This document shows positions 1-6,851 of a DNA stretch of 10,491 nucleotides, piece by piece (position 1 is the stretch's first letter; each line of letters begins with the position of its first letter). The DNA is from Pelagophyceae sp. CCMP2097 (lineage: Eukaryota; Sar; Pelagophyceae): the NCBI GenBank assembly GCA_026770575.1, contig MU657401.1, forward strand, positions 5,788 to 16,278, in the 5' to 3' direction. A program made the position numbers and the translations under genes. Below the pieces are notes generated by a model. The model made no database searches, had not been told where the DNA came from, and saw only the letters and a list, made by a program, of their open reading frames with translations.

Positions 1-1
1 C

Positions 2-1789
2 TCTCGTGCTCGATCTGTCGTTTGTATGACGTTGGCAATGCTTCCGGAAGAGGCACACCTCGACGCCGAGACGATGCCAAGTGCTTTGGTCGTGCATGCA
101 GACTCTAGTGATCCCAAGGACCTAAAGGAGGCGCTGTCGGGACCGGACGGCGACGCTTGGTTTCAGGCGTGCGACAAGGAGCACACCGCTCTGCTGAAGA
201 CGTACGGCGCGCTCGGGGTCGTCCGACGATGCGATGTGGATCCCCTGGCAAAGATTCATCGCATGGTCGTCACTTTTAAGGCGCGCCGAGATGGCCGGAA
301 AAAGGTCCGTGCCTCGGTCGATGGTTCGACTATAGTGGCAAGCGACCTAGCATTATGCTCCGCAGAGGAGCAGGAGGGTCTGCTTGTCACGGATACGACA
401 CCGCGCTATGCTTCGCCTGCGGCGGATTTGAACTGTGTTTTCCTTTTCATTATGCTTACGGTCGCTTTTGGGCACACGGCGCCGGGCTGTAGCGCCTGCG
501 GTGATTCGGTGTCAGCTTATTTACAGGGCGGTGCGCTTGAACAGTCGATGTGGGTCCTGATGCGTCATGCTTTTGGGTTCTCGAGATATCTTGATCGCAA
601 ATTTCACGGCAAGCCGCCTTTTCAGGCTCATGACGTATTCTTCAACGTTATTAAGCCGGTTTATGGACACCCCATATCAGGTGGGTGGTGGTTCGAGACG
701 TTTGTTCCGTTTCTCACGAAGGAACTTGGTTTTGTGCAGTCGGATTATCATCCGTGCTTTCTTTATCGCTCCGAGGTTGATGCCGAGCCGACTATATTGC
801 TTTCAATCGCCGACGACTGCCCGATTTCTGGTGCTGCACACCATGTTCAGGCTGTGCGCGAGCGGCTGTCGGCGCGTTTTGACATGACCTGGCAAGACAC
901 GATTTCGGACATTGCTGCGATCGAAATTTCTTACTCGGAGGGCGGCTCGATTTCACTCAGTCAGGAACGGGCTCTGGATTCGTTTCTTAAATCGGTCGGT
1001 TATAATGAAGTTACGGCCATCCCGGAGACTCCACTTCCCGCAAAATGGTCGGTTGATCCGGACGCAGCTTATCCTATTTCGGCCGGCGGCTCTCCTCCAC
1101 GGCCTTTGGACCCACTGAAGACACTCGGATCTCTTCAGTATTTGCGCGCATGCTTTCCACAGATTGCATTGTCAGTGCACTCGCTGCTCACGGCCGTCAA
1201 GGTATGGGCACCGACGCATGCACGCGCTCTTGTACAGACGATTCGCTACCTCGTGGGTGTACGTAATCAGCGCATCCCTTTTTCGTCGAGGTTCAAAGGC
1301 CGTTTTGAGATTACAGCATATGCGGACGAGACACTCGCAAGCGAGCTGGCTGTGGGAGCACGCGGACTGGCGCTGTCACGCACGGGAGGAGTAATTTTGG
1401 TGAACAGCGCCAAGGTTTTTGATGTGAGCCGCCGCCAGACGTCGACGGCCTTTGAAACTCAGATGTCATACCGGACTGCAATGGCACATTTAGTTAAAGC
1501 GATTAAGGCTGTTCGCTCACTTGTTATGCAAGTGGCGGGTGAGACTCTTCCGCCGACGGTTCTTTGGGCCGACAACCGCACGGCGCTCAAGACGATTCGC
1601 AAGCGCATTCTTGGCCCGAACGTACGGCACCTCCGCATTTCTCTCAACCTACTCATCGCCAGCGTCGATAACAAAGACGTTGTTTACCGCTGGTCTAACC
1701 ACTCCGACAACGTCGCTGACATTTACTGTTCAGCGGAAGCAACCGATCACTTTTGCCGCAACGTCGCCAAACTTATCGGGCACTTCTAA
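2..1789 (+). CDS. Ty1/copia-type retrotransposon pol fragment: reverse transcriptase and RNase H (5' end outside window)
   Basis: C-terminal part of a copia-like polyprotein that would copy element RNA into DNA. The frame is open to the window edge, so the ATG at 26 is probably internal; numbering below starts there. RT landmarks: a W45-x3-C-x2-E52 entry motif, D160 in DSVSAYLQG (copia DVxxAFLNG), PVYGHP at 211-216 (usually PLYGL), GFVQSDYHPC, and the active site IADD at 261-264. Then come LSQ (311-313), GSLQYLRACFPQI (usually GSLxYLxxTRPDI) and an RNase H region with D434, E477 and D516. The last acidic residue expected in a KHIDI-like motif looks replaced (HLRIS, R537). The frame is intact for 587 codons and ends in TAA. 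Integrase, protease and gag would lie upstream. Family assignment is confident; activity is doubtful because IADD departs from Y/F-x-DD and several conserved residues are changed. It could be a divergent lineage rather than a decaying copy. Confidence 0.85.
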   Translation, partial: SRARSVVCMTLAMLPEEAHLDAETMPSALVVHADSSDPKDLKEALSGPDGDAWFQACDKEHTALLKTYGALGVVRRCDVDPLAKIHRMVVTFKARRDGRKKVRASVDGSTIVASDLALCSAEEQEGLLVTDTTPRYASPAADLNCVFLFIMLTVAFGHTAPGCSACGDSVSAYLQGGALEQSMWVLMRHAFGFSRYLDRKFHGKPPFQAHDVFFNVIKPVYGHPISGGWWFETFVPFLTKELGFVQSDYHPCFLYRSEVDAEPTILLSIADDCPISGAAHHVQAVRERLSARFDMTWQDTISDIAAIEISYSEGGSISLSQERALDSFLKSVGYNEVTAIPETPLPAKWSVDPDAAYPISAGGSPPRPLDPLKTLGSLQYLRACFPQIALSVHSLLTAVKVWAPTHARALVQTIRYLVGVRNQRIPFSSRFKGRFEITAYADETLASELAVGARGLALSRTGGVILVNSAKVFDVSRRQTSTAFETQMSYRTAMAHLVKAIKAVRSLVMQVAGETLPPTVLWADNRTALKTIRKRILGPNVRHLRISLNLLIASVDNKDVVYRWSNHSDNVADIYCSAEATDHFCRNVAKLIGHF

Positions 1790-1796
1790 GTGCAAA

Positions 1797-1880
1797 CTCA
1801 GAAGTACATTTTTGCACTCCAACTCGTTCTCTCAGAAGTGCACTTTTGCGCTCCAACTCGTTCTCTCAGAAGTGTACTGC
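1797..1880. repeat. 34-bp tandem repeat, about 2.5 copies, just after the copia stop codon
   Basis: Units start at 1797, 1831 and 1865, each beginning CTCAGAAGT. The first two run through CTCCAACTCGTTCT; the third breaks off after about 16 bases. The array begins 7 bases after the pol stop codon, so it lies in the element's 3' untranslated part, where short tandem repeats are not rare. Confidence 0.85.
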
Positions 1881-2025
1881 TGCTACTTCATTTCGTTTCA
1901 TCCGTTTCACTTAGACGGGGGGCGTGGATCCTCACGGACTCTTTAGCCAACGGACCGATCATTTCCGGGATGTCCGTCCCATTCTAACTCGCCTAATATC
2001 TAATCAAGCCAGTGGCTATCTCTGT
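1881..2025 (+). other. Possible polypurine tract and start of a 3' LTR
   Basis: Between the 34-bp repeat and the foldback element is a short stretch with a G-run (GACGGGGGGCG near 1914-1923) followed by TGGATCC. A polypurine tract followed by TG is expected where a copia 3' LTR starts. The 5' LTR is outside the window, so there is nothing to compare it with. If an LTR starts here, it is very short or was interrupted by the element at 2026. Confidence 0.25.
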
Positions 2026-2629
2026 TTATGGTCATTTTAGCGATAATCGGGTTTCGTAGGTTAATTTCGGCGATAGTTTAGTTCACGGAGGCGTTTGTAG
2101 AGCGCTAGAGCATGCGCCTATTAAAAAGTGGCGTGAACGGTCTTTGGAGTATGTGGAGACGTAGGGCGGCGCATCAGGACGATGCGCAGGCAACGTTTGA
2201 CGGTACGAACGCGCGTCAGATTTGTTGGTTACAAGAAAGAAAACGCTAAGAAGCGCCTAAAACGTGCGTTTTCGAGCCTATAGTCTCGCCCATGGTCAAG
2301 GATGTAGAGTACGATAATCGGTTGCGTTTGCCCGTTGAAGATGTGACGAATAAAAAGAAATAAACACAAAAGAACAAACACGTGCGCAATACGGACGATC
2401 TTGTAGGTCCTCAAACGTCACCTATTACTAAGATATTAATGCCCTTAAGGGGCATGAGACTTACGAAAAGATGGGCACAAAAAGAGTTGGCGCTTGCATA
2501 GGGGTGAGGAAACTATAAGCAACCTCACGTGATACTGAGACGTCAAAAAATGAAACGAAAGTGGCATCACCGCAAACGGCGACTGCAACGCATCCAAAGG
2601 CTGCGCCACCAGAGAAGGCAGGGCCGCCA

Positions 2630-2775
2630 CAGAGGTAATCGTCACAGGAGGAAGCAAGGCCGCCTTTGGCGGCTGCGCCGCCTCTGGCAGCTTCGCCGTA
2701 GGAAGAGACTGGGCCGCCTTCGGCGGCTACGCCGCATCTGGCAGTTGAGCCGCTTTCGGCGGCTACACCGCCAAA
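2630..2775. repeat. GCCGCC/GGCGGC palindromic minirepeats in the left arm
   Basis: Three imperfect copies of GCCGCCTTYGGCGGCT or GCCGCTTTCGGCGGCT, the first two followed by CTGGCAG. Each core is itself a hairpin (GCCGCC-TTC-GGCGGC). The corresponding part of the right arm (around 4040-4075) has only one clear copy, so the number changed after the arms formed. Confidence 0.75.
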
Positions 2776-2787
2776 GGCAACAGAGCA

Positions 2788-2867
2788 GCCTTCAGCAGGC
2801 GCCCTTCAGCAGGCGCCCTTCAGCAGGCGCCCTTCAGTCCGCTTACCCCCTACGGGGGCCCCTATAG
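2788..2867 (+). repeat. 14-bp tandem repeat (GCCCTTCAGCAGGC) plus GC hairpin cap, left inner end
   Basis: Units at 2788-2800 (13 bases), 2801-2814, 2815-2828 and 2829-2842 (last one varied) run into CTTACCCCCTACGGGGG and CCCCTATA. CCCCC-TAC-GGGGG can form a hairpin. The same module occurs inverted at 3921-4013 and directly repeated at 4724-4790. Confidence 0.85.
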
Positions 2868-2874
2868 AAGGCTG

Positions 2875-3040
2875 TCGAACTTGGGGACGTGTGCGGCACA
2901 GACGCTTTCGAAGAGGTCTTTTCTTGCAGCCGGCTCTTCTCTACGATTTGATAGCGCACCGCCGCGACGACGATGCTGCGCGTGGAGCTGGACGAGTCGT
3001 GGAACTGCTGCCGCATCTTCGACTTGATATCCACCTCATG
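2875..3040 (-). pseudogene. Coding-like fragment of unknown gene inside the foldback element
   Basis: The minus-strand frame reads without stops from the edge of the R array (3040) to the inner cap of the left arm. It encodes a hydrophilic peptide with HEVDIKSKMRQQFHD, a run of four serines, VVAAVRYQIVEKS and a Ser/Thr-rich end. Of 56 codons I counted, 43 end in G or C, a bias that suggests real protein-coding descent. The surrounding repeats do not contain this stretch, and the right arm has no counterpart. I do not recognise the family. The flanks are repeat DNA on both sides, with no start codon of its own, so the most economical reading is a gene piece caught by the element. It could also be a remnant of the element's own protein or a chance open frame. 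Confidence 0.4.
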
Positions 3041-3920
3041 CAGGCGACGAACAGTTTCGCTTTGTATCGACATGATGTCCCCTCAAGAGGTGACATTCAG
3101 CGGCCTATCAGTCTATTCGCGCTGAGCAGTTTATCGACTTGGCTCGGGTCGGCGTTGCTTATCGTCACCTCACTTGGAGGCGGCGCTCAGCTTCGCTTTG
3201 TATTGACACGATGCCTCCTCAAGAGGTGGCATGCAGCGGTCTATCGTTCTATACGCAGGTGATGCATAGTTGTCTTTCGTGCAGAACAGTTTATCGACTT
3301 TAACTTGGGTCGGCGTTGCCGATCGTCACTTCACTTGGAGGCAACGTTTAGTTTCGCGTTGTATCGGTATGATGCTCCCTCAAGAGGTGGCATCCAGAGG
3401 TACATTGTCGTAGGTACATTGTCATACCCGTAGGGTGACGCATAGTTGCTCCTTTTCGTTGAGCAGTTTAACGACTTTGTTCGGGTCGGCGTTGCTGCTC
3501 GTCGTCTTCATGAAGGCGACGAACAGTTTCGCTTTGTATCGACATGATGTCCCTTCGAGAGGTGACATTCAGCGGCCCATCAATCTAATCGCGCTGAGCA
3601 GTTTATCGACTTGGCTCGGGTCGGCGTTGCTGTTTCGTCACCTCACATGGAGGCGGCGCTCAGCTTTGCTTTGTATCGACATGATGTTTCCTCAAGAGGT
3701 GGCATTCAGCGGCCTATCGTTCTATTCGCATGTGAGCATTTTATTGACTCTGCTCGAGTCGGCGTTGCTGCTTAGTCACCTCACTTGGATGCAACGTTCA
3801 GCTTCGCTTTGTATATATATGATGCTCCCACAAGAGGTGGCATCCAGCGATACATTGTCGTACCCGCAGGTGACGCACAGCTGTTCCTTTCTTTGAGCAG
3901 TTTATCGACTTTGGTTCGGG
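3041..3920 (+). repeat. R-repeat array (135-177 bp units) in the foldback centre
   Basis: The anchor AGTTTATCGAC or a near variant occurs at about 3128, 3288, 3465, 3600, 3738 and 3899, giving spacings of 160, 177, 135, 138 and 161. Each unit also carries CTCGGGTCGGCGTTG, GTCACCTCACTTGGAGGC, CTTCGCTTTGTATCGACATGA and CTCAAGAGGTGGCATTCAG. Longer units include an extra segment with GCAGGTGATGCATAGTTG. The ATGCC-T-CCTCAAGAGG-T-GGCAT segment (for example 3211-3232) is a near-perfect inverted repeat kept in most units. No protein-like signal. Confidence 0.9.
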
Positions 3921-4013
3921 TATAGGGGCCCCCGTAGGGGGTAAGTGGACTGAAGGGCGCCTGCTGAAGGGCGCCTGCTAGAAGGGCGCCTGCTGAAGGG
4001 CGCCTGCTGAAGG
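3921..4013 (-). repeat. GC hairpin cap plus 14-bp tandem repeats, right inner end
   Basis: TATAGGGGCCCCCGTAGGGGG followed by repeated GAAGGGCGCCTGCT units (one 15 bases long through an added A). This is the inverted partner of 2788-2867. The R array runs straight into it, with no counterpart of the coding-like fragment found at the left inner end. Confidence 0.85.
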
Positions 4014-4713
4014 CTGCTCAACCTCTTCCTGCGACGAAGCCGCCAGAGGCGGCGCATCCGCCGAAGGCGGCCTTTCTTCCGCCTATGACGATTATGCCTG
4101 TGGCGGCCCTGCTTCCTCTCGCGGCGCATCCTTTGGATGCGTCGCATCCTCCGTTTGCGGCGAAGCCGCTTTCGATTTCAATTTTTGACGTCTCAGTATC
4201 ACGTGAGGTTGCTTATAGTTTCCTCACCCCTCTGCAAGCGTCGATTCCTTTTGTGCCCATCTCTTCATAACTATAATGCCCCTTAAGGGCATTAATATCT
4301 CACATACAAATGACGTGTGAAGACCTACAAGTCTGTCCGTATCGCGCACGTGTTTGTTCTTTTGTGTTTACTTCTATTCATTCGCCACATCTTCAACGGG
4401 CAAACGCACCCGATTATCGTACTCTACGTCCTTGATCATGGGCGAGACTATAGGCCCGAAAACGCACGTTTTAGACGCTTCTCAGCGTTTTCTTACTTAG
4501 CACCTACAAAATCTCATGCGTGTTTGTGCTGATAAACGCGCTTAGCGCATCGTCCTGACGCGCCAAGTTACGTCTCCACATCACCCGCAGAACCTTTCAC
4601 TTCACTTTTTAATAGGCGCACCCTAGCGCGCCGTACAAACGCCTTCATGTGTTAAAATATCGCCGAAATTTACCTCTGAAAACCAGAATTATCGCTAAAA
4701 ATAACCCTAAAAA
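3921..4713 (-). repeat. Right inverted arm of the foldback element
   Basis: Reverse complement of the left arm: inner cap CCCCCGTAGGGGG, five 14-15 bp GAAGGGCGCCTGCT repeats, a GCC-rich stretch, a conserved block with the palindrome TAATGCCCCTTAAGGGCATTA (4274-4294; perfect 8-bp arms), and the outer end ATTATCGCTAAAAATAACCC. A 60-codon frame at 4320-4499 is also open in the left arm (minus strand), but neither copy has an ATG, so I do not call it a gene. Confidence 0.85.
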
Positions 4714-4723
4714 AGGCTGTATA

Positions 4724-4790
4724 CGCCCTTCAGTAGACGCCCTTGAGTAGGCGCCCTTCATTAGGCTTACCCCCTACGGGGGGGCCTATA
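4724..4790 (+). repeat. Third copy of the 14-bp repeat and GC cap module, outside the foldback
   Basis: GCCCTTCAGTAGACGCCC, then two further units, CTTACCCCCTACGGGGG and GGCCTATA. It has the same orientation as the left-arm copy and lies about 10 bases beyond the right end of the element. It may be the remnant of a neighbouring related element, or the module may be mobile or amplified on its own. Confidence 0.8.
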
Positions 4791-5054
4791 TTGCTGCTTC
4801 CTGTAAGGTTTTGTTTGGGTTTCAGCGGAGGTGGGGCTTTGATTATCTCGAATTGAGAAAAAAAGGGTTGCGTGTTTGGCCATTAACTCTGTCCTGGACC
4901 GGTTCTGAAGAGCCTGGGCGGTTTTGGGGTGTGAAACTACCCTCACCCCGACATATAGACCGCCTGGCGCCGCGCGTACGAGGCTGGCGGTGTAGGTCCA
5001 AATGTATCTTTCACGTAAACACACACAACACACAGGTCGTATGGTAGCGGATTT

Positions 5055-5300
5055 ATTTCCGGAGCCCTGGCGCATCGACTTAGCGCGGGTCGGAGCGCGC
5101 ACACCCGCCGGAATATGCCCGACCGTGCAGACCGACGCGCCAGGTCCGCGCTATGGTATGCGCAACACACCGATACCCCAGGTGGTGCTGCCGGGGACGG
5201 GGTGATTTCCGGGGATACGATGCGCGGACGTAGCCTGGGTTGGAGCACGCGCCCCGGCAGGCATGCGCCCAACCTAGCCGGGCGTCGAGTCCGACCCAGG
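5055..5300. repeat. Old direct duplication, period about 150 bp
   Basis: ATTTCCGG at 5055 and again at 5205 starts two similar runs: GCGCATCGACTTAGC / TGCGCGGACGTAGC, GGGTCGGAGCGCGC / GGGTTGGAGCACGC, CCCGCCGGAATATGCCCGACC / CCCGGCAGGCATGCGCCCAACC. The copies are clearly diverged. Confidence 0.65.
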
Positions 5301-5339
5301 CTTACTGTACGCAGCGCCAACGATAGGCCCCCATGCGAC

Positions 5340-5360
5340 TTGGTGCGGCAGCCGCACCAA
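5340..5360. repeat. Perfect 10-bp inverted repeat (hairpin)
   Basis: TTGGTGCGGC, one A, then GCCGCACCAA. It is not followed by a T-run and is not near a gene, so no terminator role is claimed. Confidence 0.7.
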
Positions 5361-5401
5361 ATACTTCAAACTCGTTTCCGCCCAGAACCAAAGTAGTCCC
5401 T

Positions 5402-5619
5402 GAAGGACGTTACTTCGCTTGGAGGTAACGCTCAGCTTCGCTTTGTATAGACATGATGCTTCTTTAAGAAAGGGCATTCGGCGGTATATCATTCTATTCG
5501 CGCTGAGCAGTTTATCGACTTTGGCTCGGGTCGGCGTTGCTTATCGTCACCTCACTTGGAGGCGGGGCTCAGCTTCGCTTTATATCGACATAATGCTTCC
5601 TCAAGAGGTGGCATTCAGC
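5402..5619 (+). repeat. R-repeat copies outside the foldback element (left part)
   Basis: Carries the R landmarks in order: CGCTTGGAGGTAACGCTCAGC, CTTCGCTTTGTATAGACATGA, GAGCAGTTTATCGAC (anchor at 5509), CTCGGGTCGGCGTTGC, GTCACCTCACTTGGAGGC and CTCAAGAGGTGGCATTCAG. It is interrupted after TCAGC by the 100-bp insertion and resumes at 5720. Confidence 0.9.
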
Positions 5620-5719
5620 CGCTGCGGTATATATACCGGGCCCCACAATCACCTCTAAAGATAATGATCCGGTGAATCCCCTTTTGCCCCCAGCGCGTTG
5701 CGGTATATATGCCGCAACG
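5620..5719. mobile_element. 100-bp MITE-like insertion with palindromic ends and 5-bp target duplication
   Basis: Left end CGCTGCGGTATATATACCG and the reverse complement of the right end CGTTGCGGCATATATACCG match at 17 of 19 positions. Each end is itself palindromic (left core CGGTATATATACCG is perfect; right CGTTGCGGTATATATGCCGC... is nearly so). TCAGC stands on both sides (5615-5619 and 5720-5724). The uninterrupted R copies near 3210-3280 and 3700-3730 show the empty site GCATTCAGCGG. The body (GGCCCCACAATCACCTC ... TTTTGCCCCCAGCG) is the P module of the array at 6989-7870. There is no coding capacity. The superfamily is not assigned. Confidence 0.8.
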
Positions 5720-5775
5720 TCAGCGGTCTGTTGTTCTGTTCGCAGGTGATGCACAGTTGTTTTTCGTCAGTCCAA
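5720..5775 (+). repeat. R-repeat continuation after the insertion
   Basis: TCAGCGGTCTGTTGTTCTG and GCAGGTGATGCACAGTTG continue the R unit exactly where it stopped before the insertion, matching CAGCGGTCTATCGTTCTA ... GCAGGTGATGCATAGTTG at 3233-3271. Confidence 0.85.
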
Positions 5776-5823
5776 ATTAGATCGGCCGTTTTTGGCGATT
5801 TATTTGGCGAACATCCTGCCAAG

Positions 5824-6391
5824 AACCTATCGACCGGAAAATGTAGGAGACCTAGCTAGAGGGAGGTTTTTCGACGATGACATGGGGGGGTAGCTTACGC
5901 GACGCGTGTCGTGGACGAGCAGGGCGCGGACGAGCAGAGTCAAACAAGGAGCAACAGAGACCGAACGGTTTCCAAGGGCAAAGGACGCCGCGCTCCGAGT
6001 AAGCGCACCTAGGTGTAGCGTGGAGACGACGAGCACGGTCCTATAGACGGTCGCGCTCTGCGTCTCTCGAGGACGGGCGCGCGGCGTCGCTCGAGCGTCT
6101 CTCAAGCTCCCTGTCTCCTCCCGAAAGTAAAATTTGTTCTGAGTGGGAATTCAAAAGATTAAAATCAGTCCCTATATTCACAACCGCTGTTTGAGCCCAG
6201 AGGCGGAGCCCAGAGGCGGAGCTGGGTGGGTAGAACGCCCAGCCGCGCGACGACCGAGAGCCGGAAACAGCGGCCGTAAAAACAAACCAAGAAGGAGAAC
6301 GGTCCCGGGCTTTTCAGAGGGGGCGCCCCCCATGTGACCGTCGTAAAACCTCCCTCGAGCTAGCCTCATACACTTTCCGGTCGATAGGGTT
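5824..6391. mobile_element. Non-autonomous element with terminal inverted repeats of about 64 bp
   Basis: The left arm 5826-5889 (CCTATCGACCGGAAAATG ... GGGAGGTTTTTCGACG ... CATGGGGGG) matches the reverse complement of 6326-6388 (CCTATCGACCGGAAAGTG ... GGGAGGTTTTACGACG ... CATGGGGGG) with few mismatches. A weaker match continues outward (GGCGATTTATTTGGCGA at 5794-5810 against the complement of 6401-6418), so the original element may span about 5794-6418. The interior of about 440 bp has GC-rich sequence and a 13-bp direct repeat (GAGCCCAGAGGCG twice, 6193-6218). It has no transposase and no clear target duplication. It is MITE-like; the superfamily is unknown. Confidence 0.8.
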
Positions 6392-6550
6392 GATAGGACA
6401 TCGCTAAAATACATTGCCCTTTTGATCGATAACTTAGACTTGATTGAAAAACAATAAAAACCCAATAAAATCTCACGAGAAAACCATAACGGACCTAAAA
6501 AAATGTTAACGTCATTGGAGGCTGATTTGATTTGGACTGTCGTGCCAATC

Positions 6551-6660
6551 AGTTTATCGACTTTGATTCGGGTCGTGAGTAGTTTTACGACGTGGTTCGG
6601 GTCGTGAGCAGTTTTACGACTTTGGACGGGTCGTGAGCAGTTTTGCGACTTTGTTCAGGT
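6551..6660 (+). repeat. 30-bp tandem repeat related to the R anchor
   Basis: Four units start at 6551, 6581, 6610 and 6639. Each has AGTTTTACGAC (first AGTTTATCGAC) followed by a TTTGGTTCGGGTCGTGAGC-like tail. This is the anchor segment of the R repeat (AGTTTATCGACTTTGGCTCGGGTCG) amplified without the rest of the R unit. Confidence 0.85.
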
Positions 6661-6771
6661 CCGCCTCACACAATTACAGAGGCAATTTAAGAAAAGTACC
6701 TCAGGATCGATCAAATCCTTCTTATCTTTTTTGCTTCTTGTTGAGCCTACCACTTTCTTTTATTTTTGCGG

Positions 6772-6851
6772 CCCGGTCCAACGGACCGCAAAAATTCAAC
6801 GGACCCGAAGCGTAGGAGACCCGTTGGATTTTTGCGGTCCGTTGGATCGGG
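6772..6851. repeat. 31-bp inverted repeat with 18-bp spacer
   Basis: Arms 6772-6802 and 6821-6851, with cores CCAACGGACCGCAAAAAT and ATTTTTGCGGTCCGTTGG, match at about 29 of 31 positions. Each arm also contains a small inverted repeat (GGTCC-AAC-GGACC). It could be a very short foldback or MITE, or a structured transcript. No target duplication is obvious. Confidence 0.75.

Larger units (their letters stand above)
2026..2867 (+). repeat. Left inverted arm of the foldback element
   Basis: From the outer end inward: terminal ATTTTAGCGATAAT; a moderately diverged block to about 2220; a well-conserved block (2230-2530) containing the palindrome ATGCCCTTAAGGGGCAT at 2439-2455; a GCCGCC/GGCGGC-rich palindromic stretch (about 2630-2775); then 14-bp tandem repeats and the CCCCCTACGGGGG cap. 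Relative to the right arm it carries roughly 70 extra bases in the GCC-rich stretch, from additional copies of the GCCGCCTTCGGCGGC unit. Short reading frames here (Arg-rich on plus, Pro/Ala-rich in another frame) follow from this repeat composition. Confidence 0.85.
2026..4713. mobile_element. Foldback-type element, about 2.7 kb, with inverted arms of about 0.8 kb
   Basis: 2026-2867 reads as the reverse complement of 3921-4713 along its whole length, with scattered substitutions. Clear landmarks pair up: ATTTTAGCGATAAT near 2034 with ATTATCGCTAAAAAT near 4688; CCTATTAAAAAGTG with CACTTTTTAATAGG; the block 2230-2420 with 4315-4500; and the CCCCCTACGGGGG cap at both inner ends. The centre (2868-3920) holds a coding-like fragment and R repeats but no transposase. 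Long inverted arms built partly of short subrepeats are typical of foldback elements and of some Mutator-like non-autonomous elements. No convincing target-site duplication is visible, so the exact ends are uncertain by a few bases. It would need a transposase in trans. Confidence 0.85.
4791..5400. other. Non-coding, GC-rich stretch without a recognisable gene
   Basis: Several overlapping frames of 60-125 codons exist on both strands. They are rich in Arg, Pro and Ala, as expected from GC-rich non-coding DNA, and none shows a family motif. The supported contents are the 150-bp duplication and the hairpin listed separately. Confidence 0.5.

Noticed and set aside
1944..1957. CCAACGGACCG near the copia 3' region matching the inverted repeat at 6778.
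   Set aside because: Only 11 bases, with no extended similarity on either side; can be chance.
2229..2414. Frame of about 60 codons open in both foldback arms (minus here, plus at 4317-4532) with a hydrophobic N-terminal part.
   Set aside because: Neither copy has an ATG. Between the arms I counted about seven synonymous and eight amino-acid-changing codons, which is no clear sign of selection; shared openness follows from the arms being copies.
2529..2867. Arg-rich open frame of 112 codons.
   Set aside because: Composition comes from GCCGCC/GGCGGC minirepeats read in one frame; no domain and no counterpart of the same length in the other arm.
3041..3920. A CRISPR-like array.
   Set aside because: Units of 135-177 bp repeat over their full length without short unique spacers, and the setting is eukaryotic transposon DNA.
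4701..4712. Telomere-like CCCTAAAA at the foldback end.
   Set aside because: A single copy; it is part of the element's terminal sequence.
4943..5320. Minus-strand frame of 125 codons.
   Set aside because: Arg/Ala/Pro-rich product in GC-rich DNA, overlapped by other open frames, and it runs through the diverged 150-bp duplication; no family motif.
5827..6105. Minus-strand frame of 92 codons inside the inverted-repeat element, considered as a transposase remnant.
   Set aside because: No DDE/D-type or zinc-binding pattern; part of it is the terminal inverted repeat itself.
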